Assembly: GCA_019137255.1 (NCBI GenBank)
Contig: WPDH01000256.1
Span: 21,301-85,300, forward strand
Direction of reading: 5' to 3'
From: Corinectria fuckeliana
Taxonomy: Eukaryota > Ascomycota > Sordariomycetes > Hypocreales > Nectriaceae
DNA length: 64,000 bases
Below the pieces are notes generated by a model. The model was not told the origin of the DNA. It did no database searches and worked only from the letters and a program-made list of their open reading frames with translations. The position numbers were made by a program, and so were the translations under genes. Every line of letters begins with the position of its first letter. The first letter of the stretch is position 1. Below are positions 10,536-21,643 of the stretch, one piece after another.

Positions 10536-11046
10536 GCCGGTTGGATTTTCGTGGGCAATGGGCCTGCTAAGTAGTGCGGCTGGGAAGGGAGAGTTGGTTC
10601 TATCTGCAAGCAATGTCGTAGGAGAGTTTTCACCCTTGTATCAATTCCACCACGCTCTGAGATATATTGCCGTTGTTTGCGGTCGAGAAAGCGCATGACG
10701 CTAAACGTTGGCCATATCTTCTTGGTAGATTACGTCCCAACCCAAGGCGCAGATCAAGGCAAATCCGGTCCGCTCGAAAGCTATTTATCTCTTACTTATT
10801 TTCGTCTACTATCCCTTTCCCACGCCGCATCGTTTTTATTGAAGACGGGAGTCCACTAGAGAGGTAGCCAGGGAAGTACGAGGAACGACAGGCCGCAAGT
10901 GGGGCTACTCTGTTCAGACTAATAGTGTAGACTATAGTTTGCAATGTAGTTTAGTTTGACCGTGGCGGACAGACCAATAGTGCGTAGTCTGGCCAAGTCA
11001 AACGGACCGGTAGTTTAGTTTAGTTTGGTCAAGTCAAACGGACTAA
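10536..11046. other. Intergenic with a short imperfect repeat
   Basis: No gene is supported. The right end holds AGTTTAGTTTG-type repeats and a 17-bp direct repeat, described separately. Confidence 0.5.
10991..11043. repeat. Partial 36-bp tandem repeat
   Basis: GGCCAAGTCAAACGGAC (10991-11007) recurs with one C/T change at 11027-11043, a 36-bp period separated by TAGTTTAGTTTAGTTT. A related GTAGTTTAGTTTGAC lies just upstream, in which GTTTGAC is the reverse complement of GTCAAAC. It sits a few bases before the SANT fragment. Confidence 0.7.
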
Positions 11047-11303
11047 ATGAGCAGTTTGAGGCTTTCACACGCACTGGTTACACTATTAGGAGCCCTAGTC
11101 GCGACAAAAAAAAAAAACCAAGTGAGCCCCAGCAAAACGGGAAAGTATTCAGACGATGAAGATAACTTCATCATACAACTGAAGGAAGAGGAGCGGCTGA
11201 GGTGGGCAGAGATTCGTCAGCGTTTTGCTCAGCGTTTCCCCGAACGAGGCGGCTCGGGCCTGCAAGTGCACTACTAACTATACGAAACTCAAGGATCGTG
11301 GGA
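11047..11303 (+). pseudogene. C-terminal SANT/Myb-like fragment
   Basis: After a short non-conserved lead, the frame encodes GKYSDDEDNFIIQLKEEE, LRWAEIRQRF and GLQVHY. This is the shape of one SANT/Myb-like helix-turn-helix unit: acidic helix 1, W in helix 2, and the LQVHY..TKLK pattern in helix 3. The frame stops with TAA right after LQVHY, but TKLKDRG continues in another frame. Removing 7 bp (TAACTAT, 11271-11277 region) would join them. It lacks the upstream half of the family, which is present at 7.14-7.64 kb on the same strand. Confidence 0.5.
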
Positions 11304-11316
11304 GAAATTAATATCA

Positions 11317-11886
11317 TCATGCTCTTCCGCGTTCCAAAAGCTACTTAGCTATGCCAAGATGCCCACAGTAGAGAGCCAGGAAAAGAGCGGTGACGCCACC
11401 ATTTTCTGGCTGTTTGTCGACATCCGAGAATTTCAATAGTAGAGTAACGACCTCCTCTCTACCATAGGCAGAAGCGAGGTGGAGGGTAGTGACAGATAGG
11501 CGAGTGTCAGTTCGTGGAAGATACAATGGGGAGCTGCTCCTAGTTGACTGAAAATCTTCAAGAGGAAAGACGCTAAAGGGGAAGGTCACTTCCTCCTCTG
11601 TAGCGTTGACATGCTGGAAATCATCAATGAACTTCTGAGATAAGTCGACAAGGAACTTGACTCGCTCAAACGGTACGTAGTTGAGAATGGATCGTATTGA
11701 GAACATTGTAGCGGTGCCTCCAAGGTTGTCTTTGACCTCATGCCCATTCTCGGCGGCCTGCGATAGCCGCGTCCGACCATATCCCTCGCCTTTGGACTCG
11801 ACGTCGGCGCCATTCTCGAGCAGCAGCCTCAGTGACCATAACCATTTCATGATCTGGCTTGAGGACGGGATGCCAGCGCCGCCCAA
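11317..11886 (-). pseudogene. Ankyrin-repeat protein remnant
   Basis: The frame from 11886 contains a good ankyrin unit (LRLLLENGADVESKGEGYG, then RTRLSQAAENGHEV), a degenerate middle, then a second unit (TTLHLASAYGREEVVTLLL, then GGVTALFLALYCGHLGIAK). An in-frame TAG at 11341-11343 falls where the consensus has the first Leu of LLLERGAD; LLERGRA follows before a TGA. The stop inside a repeat and the lack of a full array point to a pseudogene. The stretch 11.89-12.1 kb upstream on this strand may hold more remnants, but I cannot place exons. Its end lies only 14-17 bp from the convergent SANT fragment. Confidence 0.55.
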
Positions 11887-13231
11887 AGGCGCCTACGTAG
11901 GCGATCCGCGTCACGGAAATCGACGTCGTTGTGCCGTCACCCAGGGGGGCCTCGCAAGATGGGCGGATTACTTTCTCAATACCATTCAAGCTCATTGGTC
12001 TTCCTCCTGCTCGTCACCATGTTGTGCGAGCACCTTGAATAGCTGCGCCCTCTGGGCTTCCGAGTTGGTCCGCCAGTCCCCAGCCGTCTGGAGTACTTAA
12101 TCCCTTCCTGCCCCCTCTCCTCCTCTCCTCCTTTCTCGTCCTCTCCATCAATCCTCGCTCGCTTCGACTTCGCCCGACCTTACATCACCACCAACGTCTA
12201 AGCCGGTGCGTCAGTCCTTCCGCCTCGACGTCTCACCTGCTTTTACCTTTCCAACAACCTCCTGGGAAAGCTCGCGAAGCGCGCCTCTCTCGCATACTCA
12301 AGAGGCCAACTTGCTCTCGCACCCTGCACCAACTGTCACGAGAGCTATAACTGTGATGGTAGCGCTATGCCCTTCCAGGATTGCGTCTTTCCCCCGACTT
12401 ACTAGGGCCTCGCTTATACCTCTGGATGGTAAGCTACTGTAAATGCTACTTCTGAACAGACAGAACAAATATACACCAAGAGGAGAGAAGATAAGATGAG
12501 ACAAGAGAAAATACATTAGTATAGGAACAACGATACCCAACTCCAGAACGAGTCTTTCATGCATCTATCTACCCCATCTCAAGGCTGATTAGGGCGTCAC
12601 GCTCCGACGTGAGGCGGTGCAGAACCAAGACGTCATTGCTACATGTTAAAGGTCCAAGGTCTAGCAGATCGTACAGGTGATTTTGTCCCACCGCTATCAT
12701 GGTAACAATGACAAACATGATCCAAAGCGGCCGACGGTCGACGAGGTTGATACGCCAAGCCGGACCCCCTTCCCCCCCCCTCCTTCGGCGAACGGGGATT
12801 CCGGGTTCCCCACCACCGGGGATCAGCAAAAAGAGGGCCCACTCCGCCGCGGTCAGATACAACACCTCCTTCTAGACCTCTGTGGACTACTTCTGGCTGC
12901 ACGTTGCCATGTGCTCAGCTGGGTCGAGGTCAAGCCTCGTTACGCGACATGTCACGCGGGGAGACGATTCGTTGCTTCGTGCAACCTCTTTGTTCCAACA
13001 TCAAACGTGGGGAGGACATTCGGTTACTTGTGCGCCTCATGCGTGACAACATCGAGTTCTGAATCCGGTAAACGTCTTAAAACCAGGGTATTTCGTAAAT
13101 GCTCAATCATAGTACTCCGGTATTTCTGAAAACGCCTATGATGCAAGCGATGTCATCTACCCTACGGTCCAGCTGGTGTCTGATGCAAGAACCAGCGGCA
13201 GTAAATACCAAAACGAAACGCCGCAGCGGGC
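11887..13231. other. Intergenic, no gene supported
   Basis: CT-rich runs at about 12,100-12,160 resemble a fungal 5' leader, but no start codon with a believable frame follows. The cystinosin gene ends at 13232 on the minus strand, so the right part should be its 3' region. Confidence 0.45.
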
Positions 13232-14309
13232 TTAGTCTAGCCTGCGCTCCTCGTCACCTAGTAACCTCTCGGTCTCGGCGTCGCGTCTGGGGCGCGCGTC
13301 ACGGTACAGGACGTAGTGTTGAATAATGAAAATGGCGTCGTAGATCATGCTGATATTGCCGAGCGCAAACTTGACAGGGTTGCCGGTGATGCCACTCCAG
13401 TCATGCTGAAGATAGCTGTCGATGCCTTGTTGGCCGACGCTGAGGATTCCACCAGTGAGGTCTAGAAGGATCTGCAAGATACTCCAGCCCTCAGTGCTCT
13501 TGTTGTTGAAGTTGAAGAGCATCTGAGGCGTGTACTTGACGAGGGTGATGATGACCTTTACATAGCCTACGGCGTAAACAATGTCGAGCGCAACCCAGTC
13601 GGTCAAGGGGTCGCTTCCGGGGGAGGCGGCAACTAGCAAATACGTGAAGGCAACACCGACGATGCAGCCGGCGATAACGCCGAGAATGAAGCGACTTGGA
13701 CGGTTGCCGGCGCTAGGAGCAAAGCCCCAGGTGGAGGAGAAGAGGTACTGGGACGTCGTTATCAGGGAGAGGGCGACGCCATGGAGGGCAAACGTGATGT
13801 CGTTGAACTGGACAGTGGGCTCAAGGCCGCTGTGGCGGGCAGCATACTGTGCACGGACGACTGAGGAGTAACGGAAGGCAACGTTTGATGCAAAGTAGGC
13901 GGAGAAGCCTGCGACAGGAATGCCGTGGTCAGCGATGTTCAAAGCAATGAGAAGGCGCCAGCAAGTGAGTTGCGATCCCTGGCAACGGGGAGGAAGCGGC
14001 GGTGATCCGGCCTGTGGGCCGGGCAATACATTGCCAGGGGTGTCCCGGCAACAATGGTGCCATGGGGGTTAGGGCAGCAAAGGCGCGGGATGCGCGTGGG
14101 ATGGGGTTGGCTTCGTCGGCGGAGCTGAGCGCGAAATAGACGCCCTACGTACCGAAAATGTTGATGAAGTGGAAGTCGACGACGGTGCCTGAGGTGGAGC
14201 GCCGACGCCAGCTGAGTATGCCCTGGGGGTAGAAGGAAAGACTCCAGGCCATGAAGTAGACCCAGCCAAAGAGGCTGGAGAGGAAATGAAGGAGGCCGTC
14301 GGAGGCCAT
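13232..14309 (-). CDS. ERS1: Cystinosin-type lysosomal/vacuolar cystine transporter
   Basis: Two exons, 14153-14309 and 13232-13908, with a 244-bp intron (GTACGT donor, GCTGAC branch, GCAG acceptor). The frame closes across a split Gly codon (NIFG/FSAYF) to give 277 residues. The protein is a seven-helix PQ-loop transporter that in animals exports cystine from lysosomes in symport with protons. The first PQ loop is FYPQGILSWRRRST (Pro-Gln 28-29), the second KYTPQMLFNFNNKSTEGWS (180-181). LLDLTGG carries the Asp (about 202) used for proton coupling in cystinosin, and KFALGNISMIYDAIFIIQHY closes the family pattern. The acidic tail lacks a clear C-terminal GYDQL-type sorting signal; ETERLLGDEE is a possible dileucine signal. 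The intron is three to four times longer than others here. Confidence 0.92.
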
Positions 14310-14948
14310 GGCGGGCGGAGGAGAATTGAAGGCGGGAGGGGAGAGGGGGAAAGGGGAAAGGGGAAAACAGCGAGGATGCAGGATGCAGAACGTATTACGG
14401 AGCATGTAATAGTAGTAGATTACTGTACAAAAGCGCAGGCGCAAGAATGGAAGAGCGAATTGCGCAAGCCTAGGGTCCAGTTCTGTGGCCGATGACGCAA
14501 GTCACACAGTTCCCGAATGGGAAAGATCCGTCCCGACTCCAGCCACAAGAACGTGACACGTCGAGCTGACAGCCACAGCACTGTGTGCTTCAGCCCAGTG
14601 GAGCCCAGGTATTATCAGTGGGGCATATGCGCTGTGGCTGGCCAGGTGCCGAGTGTGGCTGCAGAACCAATCAAGCCGGCTTGATCGATCGGGATGCGAT
14701 GCGACCCACTGAAATCGGAGGTGCGTCCCTGGCGGCATGATACAGTGACACCTCTTGTCCCAGGCTTACTATCGTGGTGGCAGAACGTGGTCGCCAGAGT
14801 CAAGAGCGTAAGCCTATCACTCACCTTGCGTCCAAGGCAGCAGTCAGACGTTCGAATGCCTCAGGAGAAGAAGAGCAAAGGACGCGCAGTGTTGCATCGA
14901 GGATGCAAGAAAAGGTCACGGCAGTCATACCAATGACCCGATGACTTT

Positions 14949-14962
14949 GGGGGGGGGGGGGG
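14949..14962 (+). repeat. Poly-G tract (14 G)
   Basis: Uninterrupted G run seen directly in non-coding DNA. Confidence 0.95.
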
Positions 14963-16917
14963 CGTGATTTACTAAAACAGAGCATAAGTCTCAAAGCAAC
15001 GAAATCAAGAAATCAAAATGACACCTCAAGGAAAGAAGCCGAGAAGACACGACGACAACGGCCGATACGTTGCAGCGAGTGGAGATGATGCCGGCCCAGT
15101 CGAGGCCAATCTAAACGAGGTCCGTCCGCACTTGAAGCATTTCAGATCATGGAGCCACTGCTTGGTGCCCGACACGGACAGCGGCCAGACAAAAGGAAAC
15201 TATATTAGAGGCTCTCGAACACGTTCCTCAGGCCTGAGCCGCCTAAGAATAATTCATCCACGGCTCTAATAACAAAGCACAGGACGTTAGCGGACGGGAA
15301 GTGTCCGAAGCGCACTAGAAAACTTCACCACAGTGGAGCCTCCGTACTCCCCCCGGTCCCGGGCCCGCGGTGACAGGGTTATAGGGTAACAAGGTGACAA
15401 GGTGACAAGGTGAATCAACAAGGCTGCGCTGCGAAGCATATGTATGTAAAGAGAAAGAAAAAAAAGGCGAGCCCAGGGTGGAGCCGCCCCGTTGTTGATG
15501 GTCTTCGGAAGAGGTCGGATGGCATGACAGTGGACACTCGTTTTTGCTTCCTGATAATTCTCGTCCGTTGCGAGGCTTATTATGGACGATTGACGGGGTC
15601 GATCAAGGGCGGATTATTAGGTGGTCCGTGGAATGACGTTTTTTTCTTTCTACTACTCCGTACTATGCACTCATCGTTTCCCGTCTTGGTACGGGAGTTT
15701 GGGGTTCATGCCGTGTGGTGCCCGAATTATCTCCGTTGTGAAAATCGGTGTCTCGGTTTGCGTTTCCACAGTCAGGCCAGCGTAGAGTCACCCGCGTCGA
15801 TAGCATCGACAGGGCGTAGCGCACGAGAAAGAGAGCGCGAGGGGATTGCTAGAATAGATGTATCATTATACTGCATGTGTGTGTGTCTGAGCAGATGCCG
15901 CAATGGCGGTGCATCGTCGAAGGCCGCTGTGGTTTGTCTCGACTAAACGACAGCGGCGTTGAGCCTCCGTTACCCCTGGGTCATGAACATACTATGTAGG
16001 TATCAAACCGATCATTCATGTCCCTGACGATCTCAACTCACTAACAAGACTCAACCTCGAACCCGGCGACACCGCTGTGTCCGTCGCGGCGTCGCCCGAC
16101 TCTCACCACACGTCACCGATCTGGAGCCCTCTTTATTCCCAGGGGGGCCCCCTCGCACGTCCGGCACCTCCCCGGCGGTCGGTCCGGGCGGGCTCGGCAC
16201 GGTACTTTGTCACCTCATTTTCTTCTGGAAGTGGCACTCTTTCTTCACCCGTAGGTCGCCGCTTCGTCGGGCCAATGCTAATTCTAGGTACCGTATCAGT
16301 ATGCATGCATGCGCCTCAGCAAACAATGGATCTCTCGTCTCACCTCGACTCGACTTTGCTGCAACTTCGGGATTCGGCGCCAGGGCAGAGTTAAAACATG
16401 TCACCGCAATCATCAAAACATGTCACTCCGGTACTGCTCCTACTTACCTATCCTATCTTATGTCGCCGTGTGTCTCGCGCCCCTTTAGCTATCTCTGCCC
16501 GTTTTGGATCTGGTCACATCTCTGAGCTGAGGGATCTTCACTCCCAGGTCTTCGTGTATCTTTTTGCATGTGCTTACAGGTAAAAAGTGCACTTTATGGC
16601 TTCGCCGCCGTCCAATACCCAACCTACCCCCGTCGCACGACAACCCACACCGAGTCAGCTTATCTGAGGCCGGGAATAGGGCGCTTCGCTAGGGGCTGGT
16701 CCCGCCCAGACCGCTAAAAGCTACCATGTACCTACATGATACATAATAGTAGGTTCCCAGCTCTACGGCTCCAGGGCAACCCACACATCCAAGCCCAGCC
16801 CAGCCCGTTTTAGAACCCTTGCCCAATAGATCGAACCGTTTCCCGGCCTCTCCCTTCTCTCTGCAGTGCAGTGTCTGATCTGGTGCATGTGAATTCGCGG
16901 ATGCTGCAGCAGATATC

Positions 16918-16958
16918 GGGGGGGGGGGGGGGGGGGGGGGGGGGGTANNGGGGGGGGG
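16918..16958 (+). repeat. Poly-G tract interrupted by TANN
   Basis: 28 G, then TA, two undetermined bases (16948-16949), then 9 G. These are the only Ns I noticed in the window, so the true length of the tract is not known. Confidence 0.95.
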
Positions 16959-17691
16959 CGGAGGGGTGTATCCTTCTTCACTAATACATAGGTAGCTGCG
17001 CAGTAACTACGGAGTACGAAGTATTACGCAGCGAGAAGAAAGAAAAAAAGGAAGCGAGAGAGGCTCGCACACCTCCAGCTCAGCTCAGGGTCTCCTAGCT
17101 TGGCGCCCAGGGCACGTCCGTTCACTCTCGATTACCCACGCCCCCTTCATACCTTTAACTTATCGAAAGAAAGCTTGGTTGCGGCAATGCAACGTACTGT
17201 ACCGTCCCGTCCCGATCCCAGTCTAGGACGTGCTCTGGTTGGCTACAGCACGCGTGAGATGCACCTTGACTCGCGCCCCTCGGTGTGCGTGTGTTAATTG
17301 TTCGGGTGATTCACATCGTCCCCCCTTCATGGGATGGACCCCCCTTGTCCCTTGTCCTGGTCCAATGATCCCTGTCCGCTTGCTCGGCAACTTTCTGGGC
17401 TTCGCTCCTGCTCGGCGTGTGCGAGTGAGTCTAAGTGTCAGTGTCAGTGTCAGTGTGTGAGTCGACTTTATATATGATGCTGGACTCTCCCGCTACTTTA
17501 CATCTCGGCCTCTCCATATCTTAGACCATCTCGTCAATCTACATCCCATTGTCTCTTCTATCTTCTCATTTGCCTGAGTGGATCATCGTCTTCTTCATCA
17601 TCGTCCACCACCAACCCAAACCATAGATCACTTATAGATCCATCTACACCTGTCTAGAGCAAACACTACAAACAGCTCTTCACCAACCACC

Positions 17692-17712
17692 CACACACAC
17701 ACACACACACAC
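17692..17712 (+). repeat. (CA)n microsatellite in a 5' leader
   Basis: About ten CA units end 10 bp before the ATG of the F-box-like gene, so it probably lies in the 5' UTR. Confidence 0.9.
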
Positions 17713-17722
17713 ATCATCCATC

Positions 17723-18346
17723 ATGGACTCAGAAACCACCTCAAGTCACCGTACGGGCTTCATGGACCTCCCCGTCGAGATCCGCCTGGAAGTCTACCAG
17801 CACCTCTTCCACCTGCCCGCCTTCAAGCAGTTCTCCCGCGGCGAAGACACCACGGCCCAGATCCACGCCGGCCTCCTCCGCACCAACCGCCAGATCAACG
17901 CCGAGGCCACCCCTCTTCTCTACTCGCAAAACACCTTCCTCGCCCACCCGACCCTGCTCGCCTCGTTCCCCCGGCTCCGCGCCCGCTACAGCCCCATCAA
18001 GGAGTCCTCGGTGCTGCCGCGCATCCGCCGCTTCCATATCCAGGTCCGCCTCGACTGCGACCTGCCCTACGACCAGGCCGCCGTCACAAAGTCCTTCAGC
18101 GGCATGGACGAGCTCAGCGTCGACGTCGTCCAGAGCATGTACTTGGGCGTGGGCCACCGCAACTTACACAAGTTCGAGGGCGTCCGCGGCGTGAAGCGGG
18201 TTCACATCGCCGGCAGCACCACCGGCTTCGAAGACTACGTCCGGTGGTTGGAACAAGTCATGCAGAGCGAGCCCGGCACCCAGTTTGAGGAGTTCAAGTC
18301 ATCAGAATGCGGCTGGGCCGACCGACTTGCCACCATTCACTTCTAG
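17723..18346 (+). CDS. F-box-like (2EXR type) hypothetical protein
   Basis: Single exon, 207 residues, starting at an ATG after a CA-rich leader. The N-terminus has FMDLPVEIRLEVYQHLF (about 13-29), the F-box-like entry helix found in large fungal families of unknown function, then LLRTNRQINAEATPLLYSQN (50-69), the matching second block. The rest has no motif I know. Such proteins are common and species-variable in filamentous ascomycetes; some may bind Skp1, which cannot be shown here. It is shorter than many relatives (250-400 residues) but looks complete, with a normal stop and no frame damage. No neighbour suggests a role. Confidence 0.8.
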   Translation: MDSETTSSHRTGFMDLPVEIRLEVYQHLFHLPAFKQFSRGEDTTAQIHAGLLRTNRQINAEATPLLYSQNTFLAHPTLLASFPRLRARYSPIKESSVLPRIRRFHIQVRLDCDLPYDQAAVTKSFSGMDELSVDVVQSMYLGVGHRNLHKFEGVRGVKRVHIAGSTTGFEDYVRWLEQVMQSEPGTQFEEFKSSECGWADRLATIHF

Positions 18347-19404
18347 ATCTGGTGTGCTTGTCGACGTCGACTACTTCTATTCTCAGGGGCTACCCTCCTA
18401 ATACCCCCCCCCCCTTTTCGTTCGTTGCACATTAGAAGGATAAAAGGTGACGATGATGATGAATTTGCATTTGGGTTTTGCTGGGATTTGGATTGGACCG
18501 GCGTTGATTAGGTCCCGAACTTGGGAGGACCATCATTCCTGGGCGTTCCCAGAACGGGCGCAAGGAAACAAAAGTAGGCCTACTAGGCTACATGGTACAT
18601 TCTGGCAATGATAATACACTAGTACTACTCAGTATAGATAATGGACTACACACAAACTTTTCAAACACATCATGGCTCAAGCGCGCGCATTCAGTGGAGT
18701 GATACGCAAGCCCAAATGTCGACATGAAGGCCTGAGATGATACGCGACAGGGGAGTGATGGGATGTCAACCACGCCGTTCATTCGACAGCCGAACCATGC
18801 AAGATTATGCAGAGCCATGACATAACGCAAGGACCAAGAGGCTGATGGAGCAACGTTCAGCCACACCATATGTACTCACAGCTACTCCGTACATCGTTTC
18901 AATTCCAAGTCTCAGCCATCGTTCACACTCACTCACTCACTCAACCACACAAGCACAGCACCAAATTCATAAACACAAAGCTCTTATCGTATAGTTGGCG
19001 TCTTTTTCTACACAAACAAAGCTGCGCCATCATGTCCTTTAATGCCCCAGAAACGCCGATTCTGATGCAAGTGCAGCGCGGTCCCGGACTCTCAGATCAG
19101 AGATGGTGGCCATTTGGCTTTCCGTCCTCCATCCATTCCTCTCTTTTCTACCAACTTCTCTGGGCCCCCAAAGAAAAAGAAAAAAAATACCAAAAATTTG
19201 CAAAAGAAAGAAGAAGCTGCAAAATCAAAAGATTGCAATTCAAGTCCCAAGTTCATCCAATGTTCCGTGGAGCCGTGACCGGCCGAGTCTTCAGCCGGCC
19301 TCAGCCGCGGGCGAACTGTCGGGTCTTCGCAAGTGGGCTCACTTCACCACCCCTCATAAGTCAAATAGCCGAGCCAGCCCCCGAAACCCCGTGGAACCAT
19401 TTCT
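18347..19404. other. Convergent intergenic region
   Basis: It lies between the 3' ends of the F-box-like gene (+) and the carrier gene (-). It includes an 11-C run at 18404-18414 and one TACTCCGTA (18883-18891). Open frames at 18870-19663 + are A-rich and unrecognised, and I do not support them. Confidence 0.5.
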
Positions 19405-21643
19405 TTACTGGCCACCACCGCCCATAATCTTGGGCAGTGATCGCCAGCCGTTCTCGTTGGGCAGCTTCACCTTGCCAAAGTCCTCGTCAAGGTCCAAGAT
19501 GACCTTGAGCGCGTTGCGGCTGCGGCCGAACGGGCTGGAGTCCAGGCTGCCCTGGCCCACGACGGCCGGGGTGGGAATCTTGGACGACTCGGCCGCTACC
19601 GAGCCCGGCATGGGCAGCATCGTCTGCAGCACCTCGTACGCGGCCAGCGTGAAGCCGAACTGAGGCGACGATCGGAAGATTCGTGCGGGACCGCCCTTGA
19701 AGAAGGCAGTGAAGCCCTCCTCCTTGAAGATGGTCTTGGCGGCGTCGCGCAGGCCGTTGTACGTCGCCTCGCCCTTGCGGGCCTCGACCTGAAGTCGGGT
19801 CTTGATAACGTCACAAGGCGTCGTCAGGTACGCCGCAGGCATACCAGCGATCGCACCAGCAGTCAGAAGCTGCAGCACACCCAGCTTCTTGGTGGCCGTC
19901 TCGCCAAAGAAGTCCTTCTTCAAGTGGCTGTACGTGGGGAAGTAGATGGCCGAGAAGGGCACATCACGGAGCAAGCACGCCGAGGCGCCCTTGTACAGGC
20001 CGACGAGACCCAGGTTTCGCACGATCCACATGGCCGATCGCTTGGGGGTTCCCTCGACCGTCTTGGCGACCTCGCCCTGGATCTGCAGGCGAATCTTGAC
20101 AATCTCGAGAGGGTTGGTGAAGACCTAGCACACGGTGTTAGTCTTCGAGACTTCTCACATCTCACTCGGTCGCATGAGAGCAAGGGAAACTTACGACTTG
20201 GCAACCACCAGCGGAACCACCAGCAATTATCTCCGCCCACAAGGGAATCTCGCCCCGCTTGTCAGTGAAATATTTACGAGCCAGGTCGTTGACGGTGAGC
20301 TTGATGGCCTTTTCGGGAGCGACACCGACCAGCTGGGGCAGAACACCCGAGTACAGGCCACGGAAACCCTCGTTGCGAACAACCTTCTGGAAGCAGTCGA
20401 TGGAGTTCTTGTACAAGCGCTGACCGGGGACAGCGCCTCGCTGGTTCTGAAGTCGTGTCTTGACGAGATCGATAGGGTACACCATGAAGGCACCGAAGGC
20501 ACCAGCAATACTACCGAGGCCGAAGTTGTAGGTGGAGCTTAGGATGCTGAAGAGAATGGAGGAGGCAGCCGACTTCTTGGCCAAGATGGATCCCTCCACG
20601 GCATCATAAATGGGGTTTCGCCAGGACGGGTCCAGGACCTTGGCGAAGTCGGGAAGGCCTAGGCGACCCGAAGGTTCATCGAGCCCGGCAAAGTGGAAGA
20701 GGATGTCCGCCTCCATGGGGGTGAAGAGGGAGAAGCGGGTGATGGTGGCAGCCTCGTTGAGGAACTCGGGCCGGGTGATCTTGCCGTCCTTGCTCTTGTC
20801 GATGGCGCGGCGCAGAATCAGTTCGACGAGATCCATCTCTCCAATAACGTTGCGGAAGGCACGGACGTTGGCGTAGGAGATCTTGGTGCTGGAGGAGATG
20901 TTGCACAAGGTGTGGAGGTTCTGCAGAATGTGGTCGGAGAGCTTGTGCTTAGCGGTCTCAAGGATGATGCGCTCGAAATCCTCAGGGTTGATGTAGCCAT
21001 CGCCATCCTTGTCGAAGCGCTGGAAGGCCTGGCGGATGCGCTCGCCCTGGAGGCCGCGCAGCATCTGGGTGAACTGAGGGTAGTCGAGGGTGTGGCGGTT
21101 CTTCTTGTTGCCAATGTAGAGCTTGGCCCATTCGGAGTCCCAGTCGAAGGGGATGTTATTGGGGCCCTTGTTGAGCTCGTACAGAGTGCGGAAGTCGTCA
21201 TACTTGATGTGGCCGTTGCGCTCAACATCGAAGAGGCGGAAAGCGATCTCGTACTCGGCGTCGGGCTTGGCGATGAGGTTCTCGAAGACACCCCAGTCGG
21301 CGAGGCTCACCTTCCCAGCGCTCTTGGTATCGGCGACGCGGAAAAGGATGGAATATTGCTCGCGAGAGATCTTGTGCTATAGGACAAGGAGGGACGATGG
21401 TCAGTCGAGTTGCGCAAAGCAGCACGGTACTCAAGGGAGCTAGGGTTGACTCACAAAGTCCTCACCCTTGGGGACGACTGCAGCTACGAAGTCGTCGAGA
21501 CCCAGGAAGAGCTCGCCGGACTCGGCATCCTTGACGGCATGCGCGTTGAATCGCGCCTTGGCCTGGGTGGATAGTTGTACGGGGTCAGAGGAACCGACGA
21601 GGGCCTCCTTGACGACCTCCTTGACCACGGTGGCGTTGGACAT
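19405..21643 (-). CDS. AGC1: Mitochondrial aspartate/glutamate carrier, calcium-regulated (aralar type)
   Basis: Three exons: 21455-21643, 20195-21376 and 19405-20124, with introns of 78 and 70 bp (GTGAGT and GTAAGT donors), all phase 0; 696 residues. The protein sits in the inner mitochondrial membrane and exchanges matrix aspartate for cytosolic glutamate plus a proton (malate-aspartate shuttle). The N-terminal half is an EF-hand region with DVERNGHIKYDDF, the canonical loop DKDGDGYINPEDF (about 185-197) and a weaker DKSKDGKITRPEF. The C-terminal half has three mitochondrial carrier repeats, marked by PIDLVKTRLQ, PLEIVKIRLQ and PCDVIKTRLQ. Unlike yeast Agc1, which lacks good EF-hands, this has the animal-like architecture and length. 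The C-terminal tail is acidic and Gly-rich. The intron 2 acceptor is inferred from frame closure (CQV/VFTNP). Confidence 0.95.

Larger units (their letters stand above)
14310..17722. other. 3.4-kb divergent intergenic region with poly-G tracts
   Basis: It lies between divergent cystinosin (-) and the F-box-like gene (+). No gene is supported: open frames here (for example 15410-15946 +) have repeat-driven composition and no recognised motif. It holds two poly-G tracts (14949 and 16918), a CAAGGTGA triplet near 15,390-15,412, a GTGTCA triplet near 17,430-17,455 and two copies of TACTCCGTA/TACGGAGTA (15654, 17008). TTTATATATGA near 17,467 may serve as the TATA region for the gene at 17,723. Confidence 0.5.

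Noticed and set aside
12206..12442. 78-codon plus-strand frame, with a Cys-containing alternative frame (PCTNCHESYNC) nearby
   Set aside because: The Cys spacing does not fit a known zinc motif and the frames are short and unsupported.
15410..15946. 178-codon plus-strand frame in the cystinosin/F-box gap
   Set aside because: Mixed low-quality composition, no motif, no supporting splice or promoter signals.
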